Of a DNA stretch of 8,321 bases, positions 1-6,803 are shown piece by piece (position 1 is the stretch's first letter; every line of letters starts with the position of its first letter). The position numbers and the translations under genes were made by a program. The notes under the pieces are model-generated. The model did not search any database. It had not been told where the DNA came from and saw nothing but the letters and a program-made list of their open reading frames with translations. Origin of the DNA: Accumulibacter sp964428215 (GTDB taxonomy: Bacteria > Pseudomonadota > Gammaproteobacteria > Burkholderiales > Rhodocyclaceae); NCBI GenBank assembly GCA_964428215.1, contig CAYRXO010000158.1:1-8321 (forward strand), given 5' to 3'.

Positions 1-2
1 AG

Positions 3-2306
3 AAAATCCCTCAGTGGTCCAGCGTCGTCAAAGGTTTGTGGGACGCCGACCGCTCAGCCGGCATTGACATGCACGTCGTGCTCCTAGGCCCCTCCCCCCT
101 GCTCGTGCAAAAGGGTCTTTCCGAGAGCCTTGCCGGTCGTTACGAGCTGCTTCCCCTGACTCATTGGTCCTTTCTCGAAATGCGGGAAGCCTTCAGTTTC
201 GAGCTGGAGCAATACATCTACTTCGGCGGCTACCCGGGAGCCGCCGACCTGATTTCAGATAAAAGCCGCTGGCGGGCCTACATCCGCGACAGCCTGGCCA
301 CTCCCAGTATCGACAAGGATATCCCGCTCCTCAACCGGGTCGACAAACCGGCCTTACTCAAGCAATTGTTTGCCCTCGGCAGTGATCTGTCCGGCCAGAT
401 CGTTGCCTACAACCGACTGATTGGCGAGCTTCAGGATGCCGGCAACACCACCACCCTGGCCCGGCATCTGGATCTCCTCGGCGGCGCCGGACTCCTCTCC
501 GGTCTGCAAAAATACTCAGGCAGCAAATTGCGCCAGCGTACCTCACCGCCCAAGCTGCAAGTCCTCAACAATGCTTTGATGAGCGTTGCGGGCAGCTATG
601 ACTTTGCCGCTGCTCAGGCCGACCGAACCTACTGGGGCCGGCTGATTGAAAGTGCCGTCGGGGCGCATCTGTGCAATACGGCAAGCGGCAATTGCCAGAT
701 TCGCTACTGGCGCGAAGGGAACAGCGAGGTGGATTTTGTCATCGACTACCAGGGCACACTCACTGCCATTGAGGTCAAGGGTATCCTCCGCGCCAACCAT
801 GGCGTACCCGACCCGGCGGCATTCCTCGCTGAAGCCAAACGTCGTGGCATCAAGGAACTGCTGGCCAACCCGCAAACCCTGGCGCTTTTGGCCGAAGCCG
901 TTGGGCCCGAGGGCGACTGGCCGGCAACCCGCGGTGCAACCTACGAACTGGCCTGCCGCAAACTGGTGCTCGATCCCAATGCTGCTCATCGTGCTGCGAC
1001 GCGTACCCATGCCGTTGCGCCTGACCAGTTGATCGACGCCGCCGCCACCCTCTGCGCCGTGCTCCTGCTCGCCAATCAGGAGAGTGTGGCCCTCGATCTT
1101 GCCGCCGCAGGGGAAGGCTGGCCCTTAATTGCCGACCTCGGCCTGAAGAATTCCGCCAACTGGCAAGCCGCCCTGGCAACCCGTTTGTTTTTCTCGGATG
1201 AAGACCGACGCCGGCCTATCCATCGCAGCGTTGCCGAATATCTGGCAGCGCGTCATCTGGCCCACAAAATCGACCGGGAAGGATTGTCTTTGCGCCGCGT
1301 CCTCGCCCTCCTCAACGCCAGCGATGGCGGCGTGGTGAGCGATCTGCGAGGTGTCCATGCCTGGCTGGCCGCCCATTGCCGTACGGCGCGGACGACGCTC
1401 ATCGACGGCGATCCGCTCGGCGTAGTGCTCTACGGCGACGCCCAGTCATTTACACCCGACCAGAAACTGCGCGTCCTGGAGGCCCTCCGTCGGGAGGCGC
1501 TGCGCTTCCCCTGGTTCCGGCATGGCCACTGGTTCAGCCACCCGTTCGGCGCGCTCGCCTCGCCGGACATGAAAGAGGCGTTCTCCACTCGGCTGCGGGC
1601 CGATCGGCGCGACCGCGGCAGCCAGGCCTTCCTCGACTGCATTCTCGAAGCCCTGGTGCACGGCCAAAACATTGGCATCGACCCGGCACTGCTCGTCAAT
1701 ATCGCGCGCGACAACAGCTATTTCGACCGCGTCCGCACTTCGGCCCTGCAGGCGCTGTTCCGGCAGAATCCCGCCGATCCGAGGGCCGCACTCGCCTTGC
1801 TGGATGACATTGTCGCCGGTACAGTCGAAGACGGTTCCGACCAGTTGCTGGGCATTCTGTTGTCCGAGCTTTACCCGCAACACCTCTCAACCGACCGTCT
1901 GGCTGCTGCCCTTCATCCGCAGAAGGACCAGTTGCTAACCGGCATGTATTCGTACTTTTCGGAGTACACAGTATTCGACCGTATCCCGGAGGCAGAATTG
2001 CCCCTGCTGCTGGAGGCCATCTTTGTCAGATCTGAACGGCCCGTACCCGACTACGATCAATTTCACCTGAAGCGCTTCCTGGGCCGGCTATTGGCCAATA
2101 CTGTCGAGTCCCAAGGCGATCAGGTAAGTACTGCCCGGCTATACGGATGGCTCGGCCTAGGCCTCGACGAACACGACTCACCTTGCTTGGAAGGGGAGCA
2201 ACTGGCACGGGTGGCCGCGTGGCTCAGCACCCACCCTGGACATTATGCGCCCTGGCGCGGGACGACCAGTACGCCGTGGCCCGTCTATGCTTGCCGGGGT
2301 TGCTGA
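3..2306 (+). CDS. Chimeric AAA/DUF4143 – NACHT/STAND-like protein, 5' end outside the window
   Basis: The frame is open from the window edge. Reading begins K-I-P-Q-W-S, so the gene starts upstream, and the TTG at 36 is only the first start-like codon. Counting from that TTG, residues 1-248 match the AAA_14/DUF4143 family: VVLLGPSPLL, an LTHWSFLEMREAF segment, YFGGYPGAA, LQDAGNTTTLARHLDLL, and a PD-(D/E)XK-like EVDFVI...AIEVK motif (D233, E246, K248). From about residue 250 it changes family: ILRANHGV, LLANPQTLALLAEAV, WPATR, HRSVAEYLAARHLA (about 396-409) and DPLGVVLYGD are typical of the region after the ATPase core in large NACHT/STAND-like proteins. Neither half shows a Walker A or B motif. 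The family resemblance ends near HPGHY (about 737), and the last 18 or so residues look like frameshifted sequence. The DUF4143 C-terminus and the STAND N-terminus are both missing. It is probably a deletion fusion. No function is claimed, and activity is doubtful. Confidence 0.75.
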   Translation, partial: KIPQWSSVVKGLWDADRSAGIDMHVVLLGPSPLLVQKGLSESLAGRYELLPLTHWSFLEMREAFSFELEQYIYFGGYPGAADLISDKSRWRAYIRDSLATPSIDKDIPLLNRVDKPALLKQLFALGSDLSGQIVAYNRLIGELQDAGNTTTLARHLDLLGGAGLLSGLQKYSGSKLRQRTSPPKLQVLNNALMSVAGSYDFAAAQADRTYWGRLIESAVGAHLCNTASGNCQIRYWREGNSEVDFVIDYQGTLTAIEVKGILRANHGVPDPAAFLAEAKRRGIKELLANPQTLALLAEAVGPEGDWPATRGATYELACRKLVLDPNAAHRAATRTHAVAPDQLIDAAATLCAVLLLANQESVALDLAAAGEGWPLIADLGLKNSANWQAALATRLFFSDEDRRRPIHRSVAEYLAARHLAHKIDREGLSLRRVLALLNASDGGVVSDLRGVHAWLAAHCRTARTTLIDGDPLGVVLYGDAQSFTPDQKLRVLEALRREALRFPWFRHGHWFSHPFGALASPDMKEAFSTRLRADRRDRGSQAFLDCILEALVHGQNIGIDPALLVNIARDNSYFDRVRTSALQALFRQNPADPRAALALLDDIVAGTVEDGSDQLLGILLSELYPQHLSTDRLAAALHPQKDQLLTGMYSYFSEYTVFDRIPEAELPLLLEAIFVRSERPVPDYDQFHLKRFLGRLLANTVESQGDQVSTARLYGWLGLGLDEHDSPCLEGEQLARVAAWLSTHPGHYAPWRGTTSTPWPVYACRGC
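774..795 (+). other. In-frame fusion breakpoint between DUF4143 and STAND-like segments
   Basis: DUF4143 proteins normally continue after IEVK(S/G) for some tens of residues to their own C-terminus. Here the next residues, ILRANHGVPDPAAFLAEA, belong to the helical region of a NACHT/STAND-like protein. The switch falls within a few codons of 780 and keeps the frame. No insertion-sequence end or target duplication is seen at the joint. The family assignment on both sides comes from recognised motifs, not from an alignment. Confidence 0.6.
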
Positions 2307-2866
2307 CCGGGTTTCCCCTGCGCCCGAAAAAAACCACTCTGGGCAATCTCGAGCCGGCCAATCATGCCGATCTGGCGGCACTGTTCGTTGACCATCTCGA
2401 AGCCGTGGGCAAGCACATTCGCCAAGGTGATACGAACACCTATCGCCGTTTCTGGAATGGCGATCAGCCAGCCCTTGAAAACGACTGTCGCGACGCGCTT
2501 CTCGACCTGTTACGTCTCCGACTCGCGGGGCTCAGCATCGAACTCCAGAAAGAGGGTTATTTCAACGAGGACAAACGGGCTGACATCCGTATCTCGATCA
2601 ATGCCGGTCAGATGATCGTTCCCGTCGAAATCAAGAAGGATGGGCACGAGAATCTCTGGTTCGCCCAGTATCAGCAACTCGGTCGCTACGCTGCCGATCC
2701 GGCGGCAGACGGATACGGTATCTATCTGATCTTGTGGTTCGGCGGCAAAAGCATGCGCAAGCCACCCAGTGGTCCAAGCCCGATCAACGCCGTCGACTTG
2801 CAAACCGCCCTCGTCGGTACGTTGGCGTGGTTATTAGATAGATTCAAGGTTGTGAGGACTGGATGA
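2249..2866 (+). pseudogene. C-terminal PD-(D/E)XK-like remnant of the STAND-type protein, out of frame
   Basis: This frame continues the same protein family as the preceding frame but in a different register. The family-like sequence starts around ALARDDQYAVAR and runs through LGNLEPANHADLAALF, GDTNTYRRFWNGD, ENDCRDALLDLLRLRLAGL and QKEGYFNEDKRADIR. It then gives VPVEIKKD and DGYGIYLILWFGGK. The D-x14-E-x-K arrangement (D at 2582, E at 2627, K ending 2635) is the signature of a PD-(D/E)XK nuclease-like fold. An ATG at 2147 lies in this frame, but the roughly 30 codons after it are out-of-register translation of the upstream gene, so it is not a credible start. A GTG at 2276 and a TTG at 2291 are possible but have no clear ribosome site. 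The end, LAWLLDRFKVVRTG, does not look like the expected strand-rich family C-terminus, so the 3' end is probably also lost. If translated, a product of about 195-200 residues could carry the nuclease-like domain alone. Confidence 0.6.
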
Positions 2867-3125
2867 TCAACCGGGATGTAACACAATGAAAATCGCAGCG
2901 GATTGGCGGCGAAGATCGACTTCCAACCGGGGGTGAGCGCATCGGTGCGTTCTGTCGGGTGCTCTCCGCGGCGTTGCACTTCGGGGCAGCAGACTCCGCT
3001 GCTGGATTCCTTTTCGACGACAGTGCAAAATCAGTGCCGTCGACCGATGACTGCACCTTTCCTGTCGTTGCGCTGGTAATATCTTCTTTATCCGTCATAC
3101 GACAATATCCGGGACCGGCTTTGAC
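2867..3125. other. Gene-poor joint between the broken accessory locus and the T6SS-type genes
   Basis: Short open frames exist on both strands (for example 2959-3150 + and 2844-3098 -), but none shows a recognisable domain or a good ribosome site. The segment holds a small hairpin (2987-3004) and no transposase, tRNA end or clear att-like repeat. It presumably carries the promoter of the FHA gene, because a strong start region follows at 3126. No convincing -35/-10 pair could be picked out. Confidence 0.5.
2987..3014 (+). terminator. Weak terminator-like hairpin
   Basis: CAGCAG (2987-2992) pairs with CTGCTG (2999-3004) around a six-base loop. It is followed by GATTCCTTTT, which is only moderately T-rich. 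It lies about 120 bases after the stop of the STAND-type remnant and upstream of the FHA gene. The stem is short and the T tract is delayed and interrupted, so this is a candidate only. Confidence 0.2.
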
Positions 3126-4835
3126 ATGCGCATTTCAATTCTTAGCTTGAATGGTGTGCCGCTTGCCCATGCCAGGTATTATGACTTCGAGACGGCGGGC
3201 GGCGGTATCGGTCGCGAAGACGGTAACGAGCTGGTCTTGCCGGATGAGAAACGGCACATCTCGCGTCTGCAGGCGCGCGTGCTGTGCATCGGCGGACAGT
3301 TTTTTCTCGAGGATCGGGGAGCCAATCCTTCGTCGGTGAATGATCGGCCAGTGGGGCAGGGCAATCGGGTGCCATTGTCCGCAGGCGACCGCATCGCCAT
3401 CGGGGGATACCTGCTGCAGGTCGATTATGAGCCGGCGCCCCAGCGCGTCAGCACGCCGGCCAGGGTGACACCGACGTCAGACCCGCTCGGCTTGTCGCAT
3501 GGCGGCGCTGCCTCGTGGTCGGATAACGATCCGTTTGCCCCTCAGCCGGCCGGGGGACGGGTTGCTGTCGCTGAACCGCTTCACGCCGCATCCTCGTCTT
3601 CATTTTCCAGTGATGACCCGTTTGCGGTGTTCAAGGTGGCTTCGCCTGCCAGCCAGGATCTGCCTGGCTCAGCCGGACCGCTCGCGCCAGCGCGGTCGCC
3701 AGCCACACCATCTTTCGATCCGCTCGGCCTGGGTCTGGAACGCAACGAGCCTTCGGTAGACGAATTGTTCGGCAGCTTGCATTCCGGTGGCACCGATCCC
3801 TTTGCCGGCACGCCTTTGAGCGATACGCCTTCGGCGACGACCAACGGTTCCCCGGCGGAAGTGAATCCTTTGGCCCTGTTTGGCAAGTCGCCATCGCCGC
3901 CGCTCCGGGTGGACCCGCAGCGGGACGATGCGCCGCTTCTGCATCAGGCTTTCCAGCCGCCAACACCGCAAGCGCCAGCGTCGAGCAGCGAAATGGTCCT
4001 TTCCTGGGATCTGCCGTCGGTGCCGCAGAAAGCGGCCGCCCGAATTCCCGTTTCGGCGACGCAGGCAGCCGATTCGTCGCTGACGGAGATCGTTTCGTCA
4101 GCCTCTGTCGGCAAGATCGTCGACCAGCCACCTGTTGCTACCGATTCCGCCATCTCCGTTCAGCACTTGCGTCCGACTGCGCTGCCGAAGTCCGTGCCAG
4201 CCGTGCCAGCGACACCGGCCATCTCCTCGGAGGCAGCGCAAGATTTGTTGTCGGCTTTTCAGCGCGGTCTCGGTGTGCCGATCAATCCTCCGGCCGGCAT
4301 GACTCCGGCTTTGCTCGAGCGCATCGGTAGCGTTCTGCGGCAGGCAACGCAAGGCACCGTCGATTTGCTGGCCGCGCGGGAGCTGACCAAGCGCGAGGTC
4401 CACGCCGAGCAGACGACCCTCTTCGACAAGCGGACCAATCCGCTGAAGATCTCGCCCGATGTGGACTTCGTTCTGCTGCAACTGTTGACTCCGCAAGGAC
4501 GTTTCATGCCGCCCGAGGAAGCGATGCGTGATGTTTATAACGATTTGCGGGCACACCAGTTCGGCGTGATGGCCGGCATGCGGGCCGCGCTTGACGGGGT
4601 GCTGAAGCGCTTCGAGCCAAAGGTGCTCGAGGAGCGGGTCGTGTCGCGTCACGTTTTCGACAATTTGTTGCCCGGCAGCCGAAAAGCGCGCTTATGGGAT
4701 TTGTTCGAGCAGATGTACGGAGAAATCTCCCGTGAAGCGGAAGACGATTTTCATGCCCTGTTCGGTCGGGAATTCCTGCGCGCTTACGAAGATCAGGTGG
4801 AGCGCTTGCAAAAGGAGCGCGCTGCAGAGCGTTGA
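3126..4835 (+). CDS. tagH: Type VI secretion-associated FHA-domain protein (TagH-like)
   Basis: The 569-residue protein has three parts. Residues 1-101 form a forkhead-associated (FHA) phosphothreonine-binding domain: GGIGREDGNELVLPD, HISRLQARV, FFLEDRGANPSSVND and the closing LSAGDRIAIGGYLLQVDY. Residues about 102-368 are a disordered-looking linker rich in Pro, Ala and Ser, with six short DPF/DPLG-type motifs. Residues about 370-569 form a helical domain typical of T6SS TagH/Fha proteins: LLSAFQRGLGVP, FDKRTNPLKISPDVDFVLLQLL, RAHQFGVMAGMRAAL and the SRKARLWDLFEQMY segment. In studied systems such as Pseudomonas Fha1, the protein is phosphorylated by PpkA, reset by PppA, and promotes T6SS assembly at the inner membrane. 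The PP2C gene next downstream fits this role. The start ATG follows GGGAC with about ten bases of spacing, a weak ribosome site, but the FHA fold begins at once. The histidine of the usual SxxH motif is glutamine here. Confidence 0.88.
   Translation: MRISILSLNGVPLAHARYYDFETAGGGIGREDGNELVLPDEKRHISRLQARVLCIGGQFFLEDRGANPSSVNDRPVGQGNRVPLSAGDRIAIGGYLLQVDYEPAPQRVSTPARVTPTSDPLGLSHGGAASWSDNDPFAPQPAGGRVAVAEPLHAASSSSFSSDDPFAVFKVASPASQDLPGSAGPLAPARSPATPSFDPLGLGLERNEPSVDELFGSLHSGGTDPFAGTPLSDTPSATTNGSPAEVNPLALFGKSPSPPLRVDPQRDDAPLLHQAFQPPTPQAPASSSEMVLSWDLPSVPQKAAARIPVSATQAADSSLTEIVSSASVGKIVDQPPVATDSAISVQHLRPTALPKSVPAVPATPAISSEAAQDLLSAFQRGLGVPINPPAGMTPALLERIGSVLRQATQGTVDLLAARELTKREVHAEQTTLFDKRTNPLKISPDVDFVLLQLLTPQGRFMPPEEAMRDVYNDLRAHQFGVMAGMRAALDGVLKRFEPKVLEERVVSRHVFDNLLPGSRKARLWDLFEQMYGEISREAEDDFHALFGREFLRAYEDQVERLQKERAAER
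3480..3875 (+). repeat. Six DPF/DPLG short linear motifs in the TagH linker
   Basis: The linker between the FHA and C-terminal domains repeats a [D/N]-P-[F/L]-[A/G] core: DPLG at residue 119, DPFA at 135, DPFA at 164, DPLG at 198, DPFA at 224 and NPLA at 247. Spacing is 16-34 residues, in otherwise low-complexity Pro/Ala/Ser sequence. The pattern is at protein level only, because the codons differ between copies. Such regularly spaced motifs in disordered linkers often serve as multivalent docking sites. No partner is known here. Confidence 0.6.
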
Positions 4836-5118
4836 TTGCCGCCTGCGATGGCCATGAACATGTCACCTGACTTTGCCGTATCACGTTCCCGGACAGTGCG
4901 TTGTCTTCGCTGCCCGGACCGTTTGTCAATCGACAGTGCGCCGGTGAAGCGGGCGCCGCTCGGCAATCGGGACGTCAGTCGCAAGCGAGCAAACGACCAC
5001 TTCCATTCAGCAGGCTGGCAAGAGCGGGCGCCGCGGGCAACTCCACTTCCGGATTGCCGCGCTGATCCATTCATCAACTCAGAGTCGTGCTGTTTGCCAG
5101 CCATCGGGTGAGGCGTTC
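4836..5118. other. Intergenic region between tagH and the phosphatase gene
   Basis: Possible frames on both strands (4836-5111 + and 4793-5104 -) encode low-complexity, Arg/Ser-rich translations with no recognisable domain. The forward one opens with a TTG directly after the tagH stop and has no ribosome site. GACAGTGCG occurs twice (4892-4900 and 4932-4940) and CCCGGAC twice (4888-4894 and 4913-4919). These may be chance in GC-rich DNA. No terminator with a T tract is seen, so cotranscription with the phosphatase remains possible despite the gap. Confidence 0.4.
5106..5113 (+). promoter_or_regulatory. Ribosome binding site of the PP2C gene
   Basis: GGGTGAGG lies five bases before the ATG at 5119. 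The only close alternative, the ATG at 5128, has no comparable site, which favours the longer protein starting MLEMQTSYVTERG. Confidence 0.55.
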
Positions 5119-5898
5119 ATGCTGGAAATGCAGACCAGTTATGTTACCGAGCGGGGAGGCCGCGACCGCAACGAAGACGCGTGCGGATACTGGACATCGG
5201 AAGGATGTGCGTGCTGGGTGGTTTCGGATGGCGCGGGCGGACATGGCAGCGGTGACATCGCTTCGCGGCTGGTAGTAAGCACGATACTGCGCAGCTTTGC
5301 CGCCAGACCGTCGGTTAGCCCCGATATGGCGGCGAATTTGCTTCGCCAGGCACACGATACTCTGATCAAGGAAAAATCCGGCAGCCTGACGACCGATGAC
5401 ATGCACGCGACCGCAGTGCTGCTGTTGATCGACCCCAGGGGGCCATGGGCCGTCTGGGGACATGCGGGCGATACGCGTCTATATCTTTTCCGCCGCGGAC
5501 AGTTGCTCTGCCAAACGCGCGACCACAGCTTGATTCAGGACATGATCGACGCCGGCTATGGTAACGCGGCGATGATCCGCAGCCATCCGCAGCGCAGCCT
5601 GCTGACCTCGGCCCTCGGTTCGGCGGATGATCTGGTCTTGTCCGTGTCCTCGGAACCGCTATCCTTGAAGGATGGTGACGTTTTTCTGATCTGCACCGAT
5701 GGCTGGTGGGAATCCGTCGACGAGGAAAACATGCAAGATTTGCTGAAAAAGCAACCCGGTGGCGACGCTTGGCTGGAAGGTATGCGACAGTTGATCGTGA
5801 CGCGTGCCAGCGACTCGACCGACAACTACACCGCCGTATGTGTCAGAATCAACGGCAGCGTTGCCGATGATGAAACCACGGTCATCATTCCTGCCTAG
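5119..5898 (+). CDS. pppA: PP2C-family protein Ser/Thr phosphatase (PppA-like)
   Basis: The 259-residue protein is a compact, metal-dependent PP2C (PPM) phosphatase with all hallmark motifs in order. These are RDRNEDA (D20), SDGAGGHGSGDIAS (D37, G38), HATAVLLL, WGHAGDTRLYLFR (D118), TRDHSL, ICTDGWW (D194) and DSTDNYTAV (D235). The acidic residues named are those that bind the two catalytic metal ions in the family. There is no signal peptide or membrane segment, so it should act in the cytoplasm. In T6SS clusters this phosphatase (PppA) removes phosphate from the FHA protein and opposes the kinase PpkA; the preceding gene is such an FHA protein. The length is close to known PppA proteins. The end, DDETTVIIPA, carries two threonines with isoleucine three residues on, a spacing FHA domains can favour. 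The enzyme class is certain. The T6SS role is inferred from the neighbour, since other FHA/PP2C pairs exist. Confidence 0.9.
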   Translation: MLEMQTSYVTERGGRDRNEDACGYWTSEGCACWVVSDGAGGHGSGDIASRLVVSTILRSFAARPSVSPDMAANLLRQAHDTLIKEKSGSLTTDDMHATAVLLLIDPRGPWAVWGHAGDTRLYLFRRGQLLCQTRDHSLIQDMIDAGYGNAAMIRSHPQRSLLTSALGSADDLVLSVSSEPLSLKDGDVFLICTDGWWESVDEENMQDLLKKQPGGDAWLEGMRQLIVTRASDSTDNYTAVCVRINGSVADDETTVIIPA

Positions 5899-5966
5899 CA
5901 GCCTGACGGACTTGAACAGGTTGGCGGCAATAAGTGGAACAATGGCTCCCATTTCCCCGCTTTTCG

Positions 5967-5995
5967 TTGCCAGAAGTGCGACTATTGGCTGGCAA
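5967..5995. repeat. Short inverted repeat TTGCCAG / CTGGCAA
   Basis: TTGCCAG (5967-5973) and CTGGCAA (5989-5995) form a perfect seven-base inverted repeat with a 15-base spacer, after the phosphatase stop. A third copy of TTGCCAG lies at 6070-6076, just upstream of the lipoprotein start. It could be a weak transcript hairpin or a protein-binding half-site. There is no T tract after it, and chance is not excluded. Confidence 0.3.
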
Positions 5996-6084
5996 TGGGT
6001 GTAATCAGACCTCGCTTCCCACGCTTTTCGCAGCTACCCGTCCGGACCGACAGGCTTTAAGGCCTCTGATTGCCAGTTAATTGT

Positions 6085-6089
6085 GGGGA
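6085..6089 (+). promoter_or_regulatory. Ribosome binding site that sets the lipoprotein start
   Basis: GGGGA stands eight bases before the ATG at 6098. The in-frame GTG at 6083 overlaps this site and would add five residues before the signal peptide, so the ATG is preferred. Confidence 0.6.
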
Positions 6090-6097
6090 ATCCGCTC

Positions 6098-6745
6098 ATG
6101 AAATGCACCAATATCACCCTTTGCTTGCTGTCGCTGGCTGTTGCCGGCTGTGCCAACGTTGATCAAAAGACACAAAGCGCCGGCATCGGCGCTGCGGTCG
6201 GCTGTGCCGCTGGTGCGGTGTTTGCCAAGCTGACCAAGAATGACCCCACAACCGCCTGCGTCGCCGGTGCAGTCGTCGGCGGGCTGGTTGGCTACCAGCG
6301 GGCACGCAGCGCCGAGATCGAAGAAGCACGGGTCACCACCGAGGAGGCGGTTCGCGTCAGTGGTGGCAAGGCGTCGCCAGTGCGCACCGAGAATGTCAGG
6401 GTCACCGACAAGCAAACCGGCAAGACCGATACGGTGCGCGCTTTCAAGTCGGTTTCAGTGGATATTCCGCTCAGTCAGCTGAATACGCCCGACGGTGAGG
6501 AGTCGATGCGCAAGCTGAACGACTACGCGCGCAAGATGGCGCGCGAGCGGGCCGAAACGATCCAGATGACCATCGCCACAACTCGCTCCAGGAGCAGCAA
6601 GGCGACGCCGGTCAGTGCTCAGGAGTTGAGTGAAAATGTCGGCGAAGGGATGGTGGTGCGCCGGGTGGTGACCGACAGCGCGATTCCGCCCAACGTTCAG
6701 CGGGTCAATATCGAAGCCAAAAACCCGGCACGGATTTCGGTCTGA
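6098..6745 (+). CDS. Glycine-zipper lipoprotein of unknown function
   Basis: The 215-residue protein begins with a short lipoprotein signal peptide, a hydrophobic stretch ending in the lipobox V-A-G-C, with the lipidated cysteine at residue 18. The next residue is alanine rather than aspartate, which by the usual rule points to the outer membrane. Residues about 28-65 hold two small-residue segments of glycine-zipper type, GIGAAVGCAAGA and VAGAVVGGLVG. Each contains one cysteine (C36 and C54) that could pair in the periplasm. The remaining 150 residues are hydrophilic, with a charged helix near residues 140-150 and the end IPPNVQRVNIEAKNPARISV; no named domain is recognised there. It is not TssJ-like in appearance. 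It follows the FHA and PP2C genes on the same strand after a 199-base gap, so a link to secretion or envelope function is possible but unproven. Its transcript ends facing relA. Confidence 0.8.
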   Translation: MKCTNITLCLLSLAVAGCANVDQKTQSAGIGAAVGCAAGAVFAKLTKNDPTTACVAGAVVGGLVGYQRARSAEIEEARVTTEEAVRVSGGKASPVRTENVRVTDKQTGKTDTVRAFKSVSVDIPLSQLNTPDGEESMRKLNDYARKMARERAETIQMTIATTRSRSSKATPVSAQELSENVGEGMVVRRVVTDSAIPPNVQRVNIEAKNPARISV

Positions 6746-6762
6746 GCGCGTAGATTCGCTGT

Positions 6763-6803
6763 CGTCAGCGGGAACAGGTCAGAAGCGTGCCTTCCTGCTG
6801 ACG
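6763..6803 (+). terminator. Long hairpin between convergent genes, possible terminator or 3' stabiliser
   Basis: CGTCAGCGGGAA (6763-6774) pairs with TTCCTGCTGACG (6792-6803): eleven Watson-Crick pairs and one G-U wobble, with a 17-base loop. A competing smaller stem, CCTTCC (6790-6795) with GGAAGG (6803-6808), overlaps it. The structure starts 17 bases after the lipoprotein stop. No T tract follows on either strand, so it is not a classical intrinsic terminator. It could instead protect the 3' end or assist termination. In the relA-strand RNA the wobble becomes a C-A mismatch, so the stem favours the + transcript. Confidence 0.45.

Noticed and set aside
543..1010. Open frame on the - strand opposite the chimeric gene
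   Set aside because: The + frame carries recognisable DUF4143 and STAND-type motifs. The opposite strand has none and no ribosome site.
2844..3150. Small frames on both strands across the gap before tagH
   Set aside because: No domain, no convincing ribosome site, and they overlap each other and the tagH start.
4889..4899. CCGGACAGTGC in the tagH-pppA gap also found in relA near 8070
   Set aside because: In relA the bases simply encode H-C-P-D-G in reverse. A single 11-base match in GC-rich DNA is compatible with chance.
4793..5111. Possible small genes on either strand in the tagH-pppA gap
   Set aside because: Both translations are Arg/Ser-rich without recognisable motifs, start sites are poor, and the - strand frame runs into the 3' end of tagH.
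6098..6745. Lipoprotein as the T6SS lipoprotein TssJ
   Set aside because: The glycine-zipper segments directly after the lipidated cysteine and the long charged C-terminal part do not resemble the compact beta-sandwich TssJ proteins.
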